Source: Hormiphora californensis
Lineage: Eukaryota; Ctenophora; Tentaculata; Cydippida; Pleurobrachiidae
Direction: 5' to 3'
DNA length: 64,000 nt
Assembly: GCA_020137815.1 (NCBI GenBank)
Contig: CM035361.1
Coordinates: forward strand, 5,618,960-5,682,959
Numbering within the stretch: position 1 is the stretch's first letter; every line of letters begins with the position of its first letter. The translations under genes and the position numbers were made by a program. Below are positions 57,101 to 64,000 of this stretch, piece by piece. Below the pieces are notes generated by a model. It saw nothing but the letters and a program-made list of their open reading frames with translations. It had not been told where the DNA came from and did not search any database.

Positions 57101-59291
57101 CTACCTAGGTGATTGATAGAACTCAAAAGCGGGATCTGACATTTTTTGATGGAAAGGAAACTAGTTTTGGAGGGGTATGCCATGTGTCATTTGGAGATCC
57201 TTACTCACCTGAATTACGAGAGGTAACTACATTGCCATTATACGTATGATATGTGATATGAATTAAGTCACACTGCTGCAATAAACTCGGGTTTTTTGAA
57301 GTTGTCACAAAATTCGACGTTTGGGGTGACAACTTCAAAAAATCCGACTTAAGTGATGCTAACCCTATATAGTTGCAGGAATTTTCCTCCAATCTCGAAG
57401 CTCACACCGTGTACATTTCACTTTGCGTGAACTGATTTGTTTCACAGTTATCGCTTACACGACACACGTACCGTTTCTTCTATCTGCTCGCACTTTCCCC
57501 TCACTTCTCACACTATATGTATGAACATCGTGGCAGCTGGATCTCTGTAATTGTAGTGAGAAATAGAAAATAGAAAATGAGAGATCTAAGTAATTTCTCA
57601 TCCTTGAAAAGCGGCCTACATTTTGGGAAGCATGGGCCTCTCTTTTTGCTCACTAGTTTGTGTAGGGAAGACCATCACATGCAGATCATAACAAAAAGAC
57701 GAGCATTATATCATGTGAAAGAGAAAAGAGGTGTGTGATTTATGTGTATAATCATTAGCTCAAACATCCCAATCCAACCAGATGAGTCTTCAGTTAACTA
57801 ATTGATCTCCTAATTAACTAATTATACCCGTGCTGCCTAGGTGTTGATAGATGCAGCATCCAAGATGGATTTTACCATTCACTCCAGTGGAACAGCAGTG
57901 GCAGTTGAGGGTCCTCGATTCTCCTCTAGAGCCGAGGTAATGAAATCAAAATTGAAAATCTCCTAACTTGACATCCTAACCATATTGAGAAAAAGATACC
58001 AAGGTAGACCTCTTCCTAAAACCCCTTCCCTCTCTTAATTAGAGCAAGATCTAAAACCCCTTCCCTCTCTTTAGACCTCTTCCTAAAACCCCTTCCCTCT
58101 CTTTAGACCTCTTCCTAAAACCCCTTCCCTCTCTTTAGACCTCTTCCTAAATCCCCTTCCCTCTCTTTAGAGCAAGATCTAAATCCCCCTCCCTCTCTTT
58201 AGACCTCTTCCTAAAACCCCTTCCCTCTCTTTAGACCTCTTCCTAAAACCCCCTCCCTCTCTTTAGACCTCTACCTAAAACCCCTTCCCTCTCTTTAGAC
58301 CTCTTCCTAAATCCCCCTCCCTCTCTTTAGACCTCTTCCTAAAACCCCTTCCCTCTCTTTAGACCTCTTCCTAAAACCCCTTCCCTCTCTTTAGACCTCT
58401 TCCTAAATCCCCTTCCCTCTCTTTAGAGCAAGATCTAAATCCCCCTCCCTCTCTTTAGACCTCTTCCTAAAACCCCTTCCTCTCTTTAGAGCAAGATCTA
58501 AATCCCCCTCCCTCTCTTTAATAGAGCAAGATGTACCAGTCATGGGGATGTGATGTGGTCGGGATGACTCAGGTCCCGGAAGCCCAATTAGCACGGGAAC
58601 TACACATCCCGTTTCTGGGGGTTGCCATGGTGACGGATTATGATTGTTGGAGGGAGGGCGAGGAGAGTGTCACACAGGAATCTGTCTGTAGGGTAAGTTG
58701 TGAACCGCACATTTTCGATATCCCCGATATTCCCATTACTCCTTCTAGAAGAAGCTTTTTCGATTATTTTAGGCTTACGATGTTTGTCTGTTTGTACTTT
58801 GTATAGATCCGGACCATAAATGTCTTATCATATTAGGGCTTAGGCAAACTAGACGAGACACTATTTACCCTGATGTTTAGTAACAAGGTTAAAATTTCAC
58901 TCCGGACATATGTTTTTTGCAAAGCACCTTGTGTGATATTACCCGAAACCATGTAAACATGGTGTAACTGCAACGTTCTTGTTGTTGTCAGTTAGAAGTC
59001 ATGTTACCCGTGTTAGACAGTGCGGGCAACATACCGATCATGAATCAACTAAAAATCAACTACCAATCAATTACCAATCAATCACCAATCAGTTACCAAT
59101 CAACTACCAAACAATTACCAATCAATTAACAATCAACTACCAGTTAATTACCAATCATCTCCCTCCTGCAGATGTTATCGGGAAACAGAGATAAGATGAT
59201 CAGGTATATAAGGGAGGTTATACCCCTTCTAAAGGATCGCTTCACACCACCCGCCACTAAGAAAGCTCCAGGAGAGGGGGACTTGTTATAA
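54189..59291 (+). CDS. MTAP: S-methyl-5'-thioadenosine phosphorylase
   Basis: Eight exons in phase: 54189-54259, 54421-54500, 54656-54766, 56776-56858, 57109-57222, 57841-57936, 58525-58692 and 59172-59291, giving 280 residues (family about 283). The enzyme cleaves methylthioadenosine with phosphate to adenine and methylthioribose-1-phosphate in methionine and adenine salvage, in the cytosol as a trimer. Seen: the N-terminal phosphate loop (MKIGIIGGTGLD), LLGRHGRDHRFSPTNVNYRAN, ATYSVGSLRE (human MTAP has ACGSLRE here), VIDRTQKRDLTFFDG, EGPRFSSRAE (177-185) followed directly by SKMYQSWGCDVVGMT, and MVTDYDCW. MTAP rather than purine nucleoside phosphorylase is favoured by GMTQVPEAQLARE and the length. 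It is divergent from HSP90 and shares its promoter region. Introns 3 and 6 are swollen by acceptor-derived repeats, a pogo-like MITE and a LINE fragment. Confidence 0.95.
55750..56480 (-). mobile_element. 5'-truncated LINE fragment in MTAP intron 3
   Basis: The minus-strand open frame 56397-55903 (starting MELEDVQRSFTRLI) contains GLLTYEERLKELELTTLLER, MRGDLIEAYKIITGK and FFNRCANYWNKLPATV. These are characteristic of the region after the RT in CR1-like LINE ORF2 proteins. It is followed by a 3' UTR and a (TTA)n tail at 55756-55771. The RT itself is absent, as expected for 5' truncation on insertion. The 164-codon frame is still intact, suggesting a fairly recent insertion. Confidence 0.8.
56492..56790 (+). 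repeat. Five copies of the MTAP exon 4 acceptor
   Basis: TTTCAG|GGTGTGA(T/C)(T/C)TGAT occurs with AG ending near 56497, 56523, 56723, 56749 and 56775. Only the last continues into the exon. Adjacent units are 26 bp apart, not a multiple of three. A pogo-like MITE split the array between the second and third copies. Confidence 0.93.
56540..56711. mobile_element. Pogo/Tigger-like MITE inside acceptor array
   Basis: CAGTCGGACCCCGATTTAGG ... TAAATCGGGGTCCGACTG flanked by TA, same family as 30662-30836, inserted in the MTAP exon 4 acceptor repeats. Confidence 0.88.
57985..58530 (+). repeat. Minisatellite with MTAP exon 7 acceptor units
   Basis: Roughly 16 units of about 32 bp, mostly CTTTAGACCTCTTCCTAAA plus CCCCTTCCCTCT. 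At least four units instead read TTAG|AGCAAGATCTAAA, matching the true exon start (TAG|AGCAAGATGTACC at 58525). The array ends exactly at the exon. Confidence 0.9.
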
Positions 59292-59382
59292 GAATTAGTT
59301 ATTTTAAATAATTAATTTACTAATTAGTAGTAACGATGTTCTGATCTGATGTTTAGTTTCTATCTAATTGATTAAAATAAAA

Positions 59383-59754
59383 GGTAGGCGGTAAATGTTA
59401 ACCAGATCTGAGAGAAAACGTACGTGCAAAACCACGTTTTTGTCCATAACTCAGTCATTTCTTGACCAATTTGCAAAATCTTGGGCGCGTTGGAAAGAAG
59501 ACATTGAGCTCTTTCAAATGAGCCCAATAAAACTAAAATCGGCGCAAAATGAGCGGCGTCATGGCGCAAAATGCGCGTTTTCGCCACCACGCCGCGCAAT
59601 TTGCGCCAATTTTCATTTTCTTGAGCTCATTTGAGAGATCTCAATGTCCTCTTTCCAATGAGCCAAAGATTTTGCAAATTGGTCAAGAAATGGCTGAGTT
59701 ATGGGCCAAAACGTGCGAAATTCTCACAGATCTGGTTAACATTTACCGCCTACC
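59383..59754. mobile_element. 372-bp foldback element with 9-bp target duplication
   Basis: Ends GGTAGGCGGTAAATGTTAAC ... GTTAACATTTACCGCCTACC, arms about 170 bp. Flanked by AAAATAAAA at 59374-59382 and 59755-59763. A 9-bp duplication would fit a Mutator-like element, but the A-rich duplication is weak evidence. It lies about 90 bp downstream of the MTAP stop codon, and the duplicated bases contain AATAAA. Confidence 0.8.
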
Positions 59755-60074
59755 AAAATAAAACTAGGTGAGTTTTGTGTGTTGTGAAGTATGTGGGAAT
59801 TATCTAACTTATTATAATCGGGGGGTTGTGTAATATGGTCTTTTTAGTGTGTATAATTACAATACCGATATTGACATCTGATCTGTTATCTGTATCAGTT
59901 TAGATCTTTTTAGAGTTAATTAACATAAAATAACCGCGTTTTATTTTTGACCGCCTCAACTACTATTTGCTAATATCACCCAACAGTGTTCATTGATTGG
60001 CTGTGTAGCAATCCCTGTATCAACCCCCCCCCCCCTCCGCCCCGCCTCCCCTCCCCCACCCGCCTCCCCACCCC

Positions 60075-60147
60075 CACCCGCCCTGTATGGCGGCGCCCAT
60101 ACCCCAATTTGATGCGCTCAGATCGGCGGCGCCAGACAGCACCCGCC
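60075..60147. mobile_element. hAT-like mini-MITE, copy 3
   Basis: The 57-bp element 60083-60139, CTGTATGGCGGCGCC ... GGCGGCGCCAGACAG, is flanked by the exact 8-bp duplication CACCCGCC at 60075-60082 and 60140-60147. It lies in the probable 3' UTR of the FN3 gene. Confidence 0.88.
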
Positions 60148-60191
60148 GGGGTATACAAACTGAAAACACGGTATATTTATCTGGCATGTTA

Positions 60192-63100
60192 TTACAAAGA
60201 AATTACAAAAAGCAGGGGTAATAAAAACAATAAGTTATGGAGGTGATAAAGGCGACCAGCGCCCGATAGTGTCCTTGTCTTCTGGTGCAGGGACGGTCCA
60301 ATACCTGCAGGAAAATAGTTTTATGAAGCAGCAAATTTCACGCGTCGTTCTGGACGAGATCGATATATCAAGTCCCCACGACTGTTTTTCCTTTGGTAAC
60401 AAAGTTACCCCCCTCCCTTGTCAGCGCGGTGGGGTAATTTCGTAACCAAGATGCTGCAATTACCTTGTGTGTTGTGTGGTGTAATGGTGATTCTAAACTG
60501 TGTATCAGGGGCAATGTTTGCTATGACAATAAAGTTGTCAGTGATATTTGTTCTAACAAATTCCTCTTTTCCCTGCTCATCCGTACACCGTACCTGCAAA
60601 AACAATTTGTGATTCTTCAACACGGATCAGATCTTTTTGGGTGACAGATCTTAGATCTTAGAAGCTAAAATCAAATGCATTTCTTGTTCGGGTGAACGCG
60701 GGGTGAACCCCACATGCATTTCATACGGAAAAGGGCGTATTTTTGTTCAGAATGGACGACCTTTACTAGGGTGCATGACTATATGTGTCAACTTACGTTA
60801 TACCAAATGTATTTGAATTGTCAACTTACGTTATACCAAATGTATTTGAATTGTCAACTTACGTTATACCAAATGTATTTGAATTGTCAACTTACGTTAT
60901 ACCAAATGTATTTGAATTGTCAACTTACGTTATACCAAATGTATTTGAATTGTCAACTTACGTTATACCAAATGTATTTGAATTGTCAACTTACGTTATA
61001 CCAAATGTATTTGAATTGTCAACTTACGTTATACCAAATGTATTTGAATTGTCAACTTACGTTATACCAAATGTATTTGAATTGTCAACTTACGTTATAC
61101 CAAATGTATTTGAATTGTCAACTTACGTTATACCAAATGTATTTGAATTGTCAACTTACGTTACACCAAATGTATTTGAATTGTCAACTTACGTTATACC
61201 AAATGTATTTGAATTGTCAACTTACGTTATACCAAATGTATTTGAATTGTCAACTTACGTTATACCAAATGTATTTGAATTGTCCATAGGGAGCGCTCCA
61301 TCCAAATCTAATATTCCTGACCCCAGCTATGACATATCTAGCACGGGGCAGATGACTGGGACGATCCTCTAGTGTGGTGGCAGACACTGAGGTCTTTGGA
61401 CCACATCCTACCTCATTACACCCTTGGACCTGAAATATATAATGGATCATACTTGATATGAATTACAGATCACGGACCTCGATTAACCGGGATTCGCGGG
61501 GAAAGTACTGTATGAACTCGTTTTTTGTCTAGGCTATTTTTTCTCTATCCCTCCGCTAAAGTGTGGATCATACTTGATATGAAAATTCGCGGGGAAGGGG
61601 TTTTGACCAGTAAATCGGGGCCGCCCGGTACATCGGGGTCCGACTGTATGAGCTCATTTTTTGTTTAGGCTATTTTTTCTTTATCCCTCCGCGGGGTATT
61701 ATATATGTCTGCTACTACACTCCCAGTAGAACATAAAATGTGCATTACACAGGGGTTCACACCTATAAAGTGGTTACTGCTCTTGTAGTGTAAAAACATG
61801 CACTAATCAAATATAACGGCACTGGAAAACTTAGTAGGCGTTTCCGGCTGTAAATCAGCTCGACAACATGTCGACAAGTTGCCTTTTTGTAAAGCTGCAA
61901 GGTATATCGAGAGACCCAACAAAGTGGAATTAATAAACGCGGACTCGCTGATAAATTTTCGTAATTTCGTATCCGCGTTTATTAATTCCTCCTAAGGTAC
62001 TTGACATATCGACAGAATAGTTGACTTACCGCTGCCAGAGCTTTGGCCTTCACTCATTCTCATTTCTTTCAAATAAGCACAAGAACTATGTTAGAGCATT
62101 AGTCTGACAGACTCACCGAGAGAAGGTACTTGGTATAAGGTTGGAGGCGGGTTAGGGTAGAAAACAGGGCTGATTCGTACACTCTCTCCTCTTTAAAATC
62201 AAATGTGTAGGTCAGCTTGTAGTAGGTTATCTTTCCATTCTGTTTACTGCACGTGTGGAATAAGGGGTTAACAGTACGATTAGATATTTACTTTCGTTAA
62301 TAAATGTAACGTTCTTTCTCTTTTCATTATCTCACTTTTCGACCCTTAGGGATTTTCTTCAAATCAAACCTACCTTTTCTCAAGCTGATTCCAGGTGCAC
62401 ACTATTGCCGTGCTGTTTAGTTGGTGTTCACATTGGAAGACAGTGGGCACTGCAGAGGGAAGTTCTTCTAGTGTAGTGAAACTGATCCGCTGACCAACAA
62501 CATCCCCTTGAGAGAATACTGAAGAAAGTTGGGGTCAAACCGCGGGGACGCGTAAGGGTCATGATGATTGTTACTAACATTTGTTAGTCGTCAAAAACTA
62601 GACTCTTAGATGTCAAACGAACGTTCGTTTAACTAAAAGTTTTTTTTTCACAAATTATAGAACCATCATGTGCCTAAAGACTCTCAGCTCCGTAGTTTAC
62701 TTTCTTCTAAGTAACTGCACCTGTTGCATAATAGAGGGTCCCGGGGCTGAGTTTCTGAATCGTTAAACTGGTTTTAAACTCACTGAACTTTAACGCGTCT
62801 TCTTTCCATAATCTGCAAGGGAGGTTTTAATTTGGTACTGGATTTAGTTATCTTGGCACAAGGTTCGATCTTTCAAGTTTTTGTCGAAATTCGACAAGGT
62901 TTTTCATGCATGACATGATAAGTTTCGTTTGGAAAGTTTTGAAATTGATTTTAGTTTACCTATTTACCAGTCGAATCTCATAAATTAGTGCGTTATCATC
63001 TGTGTTGGGTTTCTGCCAATTTAATCTTACTGACCTGCGGGAATATGAGTCAAACAAGTTTGAAAAATAGAAGCATTTAATTAATTAATCATAATCTCCA

Positions 63101-63296
63101 AACTCAAAGTGAGAAAAAATGGGTCTACAGGGCAAAAAGTTAGAACTCGAATTAGAATTCTTCAAAATTCTCTCAATATATCTTACGTTGAGCTGAGGAC
63201 AGTATGATTGAGAGGTAAGCAGGTTGATAGAGGTTCTATCACTTCTACCTTAACGGGTTCACTAACCATACTACCATCAGCACTCCGGGCTTTTAT
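60192..63296 (-). CDS. Fibronectin type III protein with GPI-type tail (3' part)
   Basis: Eight exons in phase: 63296-63187, 63034-62960, 62812-62721, 62518-62374, 62246-62117, 61429-61259, 60593-60464 and 60304-60192 (TAA). The gene continues upstream and its start was not found. About three FN3-like domains are visible. Typical pieces are SVRLNWQKPNTDDNALIYEI, LTIQKLSPGTLYYAT, YKLTYTF then RLQPYTKYLLS followed by VQGCNEVGCGPKTSVSATTL, and FIVIANIAPDTQFRITITP. The last exon gives SGAGRLYHLHNLLFLLPLL then FVISL at the stop: small residues, a short polar spacer and a hydrophobic end, as in GPI-anchor signals. The likely role is a cell-surface adhesion or receptor protein; its ligand is unknown. 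The exon ending at 61259 is followed by a 15-unit repeat of its own donor region. Confidence 0.85.
60785..61283 (-). repeat. 15 tandem 33-bp splice-donor units
   Basis: On the minus strand every unit contains AATACATTTGGTATAAC|GTAAGTTGAC, the end of the FN3 exon plus a near-consensus donor. Units are essentially identical, with one T-to-C substitution in the twelfth from the left. The first unit provides the real exon end (61259). Reading through gives an in-frame TGA in each unit, so donor choice matters for the protein. Confidence 0.97.
61465..61646. mobile_element. Pogo/Tigger-like MITE, diverged intronic copy
   Basis: The right end ATCGGGGTCCGACTG followed by TA is intact. The left end (ACAGATCACGGACCTCGATTA) is diverged. 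Inserted in the FN3 gene intron between the exons ending 62117 and starting 61429. Confidence 0.7.
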
Positions 63297-63325
63297 CTAG
63301 ACGGGGGGATGCTTTTATCTAGTGG
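63284..63325 (-). repeat. Duplicated acceptor of FN3 exon
   Basis: On the minus strand CTAG|ATAAAAGC is present at the exon start (63296) and again 26 bp upstream, separated by CCCCCC-rich filler. Confidence 0.8.
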
Positions 63326-64000
63326 GGGGTTAACAAGATAGACAACGATATAATCATACTATTATTAAAGCAAATAGGGAAATGATGGGTGATGGTTTTT
63401 TTACCAAATATGGCACAAAATTCCTGGAAATGGCCTTTTGCACGTGTTGTCCCTAGAGGGACCCTGGCAACCTGCCAGCTTGAGCCTTAAACTGCACGTG
63501 CATCCTTGATTCATCTCTCTGCCGGTTGTGTGATTGATCGCTTGCTCGATTTGATCTGTTCACCCCCTGTTCACCACGTTTCGTGAACATGACTACTCAA
63601 CTTCAACACAATCGCCAGACGCGCTGACGCCTATAGACTACGTGATAGAATCCTACAAAAGAGGTGATTATTATTCAAAAAATGTTGTCAACACACGTAA
63701 TAACAAAGTATCAATGGCACTAATAAGAAATGGCAGTAATACGTGAAAGTATTTTTGCAAAACGTGCTCCTTCATAAAATACTTCAGGGCCTGGCAAAAG
63801 AGGACCCGTGGTTTTTCTGTCGAAAGAATCGCTGTGGTTAATTTACCTGATAAATTTACTGATTTAAAAAATTTCAAATGACACTACACTATTTGCATAG
63901 TTTACTGTATGACCATTGACCATCCCCGACATTCGCCCGTAGGGCGAGCGGGCTTACTAGTGGTACTAAATCAAATAAATTGACAGTGGGGGGTTGCTTT
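63326..64000. other. Upstream part of FN3 locus, no exon assigned
   Basis: Earlier exons of the FN3 gene should lie here or beyond the window, but none could be supported. A GCTCCTTCAT-AAATACTTCA motif near 63767 also appears near 36325, suggesting a shared old repeat. Confidence 0.45.

Noticed and set aside
60714-61372. Long plus-strand open frames of Cys-Gln-Leu-Thr or Ser-Thr-Tyr-Val-type 11-residue repeats
   Set aside because: They are translations of the 33-bp donor minisatellite. The unit length is a multiple of three, so frames stay open by chance. The real coding is on the minus strand.
62035-62060. Small extra FN3 exon (reading AGTGAAGGCCAAAGC before a GTAAGT donor)
   Set aside because: No acceptor gives the required phase 0, whereas the exon ending 62117 joins the exon starting 61429 directly in phase and completes an FN3 strand.

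Overview
The window looks like a gene-containing stretch of an invertebrate animal genome, possibly an early-branching one such as a sponge. The evidence is multi-exon genes with GT-AG introns of mostly 50-1500 bp, a metazoan-type GPCR with LDL-receptor class A repeats, a GPI-tailed fibronectin type III protein, a cytosolic HSP90 ending in MEEVD, and a dense load of small inverted-repeat transposons, LINE remnants and (GA)n/(CT)n microsatellites. Species and lineage cannot be fixed from the sequence alone. All exon boundaries below were placed by hand from GT-AG signals, reading-phase continuity and family similarity. No transcript data were available.

Layout. Bases 1-5.7 kb hold repeats only, including a suspicious pyrimidine and homopolymer-rich tract at 3.4-4.96 kb. 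Bases 5.76-6.93 kb (+) are the 3' exons of an unidentified helical-repeat/zinc-cluster gene. Bases 7.1-12.8 kb hold repeats and a minus-strand, frameshifted copy of an LDLa-repeat GPCR. Bases 12.8-18.8 kb hold a decayed non-LTR retrotransposon with recognisable gag-knuckle, endonuclease, RT and C-terminal zinc motifs. Bases 18.8-25.3 kb are a nest of repeats with one large inverted-repeat composite. Bases 26.66-30.25 kb (+) hold the intact second copy of the GPCR gene. Bases 30.6-36.2 kb are repeats, including a 944-bp palindrome. Bases 36.6-45.8 kb (-) hold a complete 15-exon 5'-nucleotidase-family gene with a secreted-protein gene nested on the opposite strand in one intron. Bases 46.8-53.8 kb (-) hold a complete 16-exon cytosolic HSP90. 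Bases 54.2-59.3 kb (+) hold a complete 8-exon MTAP gene sharing a 384-bp divergent promoter with HSP90. Bases 60.2-63.3 kb (-) hold the 3' part of a GPI-tailed FN3 receptor-like gene.

Functional connections are limited. HSP90 and MTAP share a control region with a heat-shock element and a CRE. MTAP and the 5'-nucleotidase-family enzyme are both candidate nucleotide or nucleoside enzymes, but no pathway link is shown. The two GPCR copies form a divergent inverted pair separated by about 15 kb of transposons.

The most unusual pattern is in the introns. In every multi-exon gene with resolved boundaries except the nested one, at least one intron contains tandem copies of its own splice site plus the adjoining exon bases: 15 copies of a 33-bp donor unit in the FN3 gene, 5 and about 4 acceptor copies in MTAP, 6 acceptor copies in the 5'-nucleotidase gene (the proximal ones in frame), 3 in the 6-kb gene, and 2-copy cases elsewhere. 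The GPCR pair gives a direct before/after comparison: the same intron is 142 bp in one copy and 230 bp in the other because of an 87-88-bp tandem duplication ending at the acceptor. Alongside this are three near-perfect 0.88-0.94-kb palindromes, one inside an HSP90 intron, and three 57-63-bp hAT-like elements with exact 8-bp target duplications.
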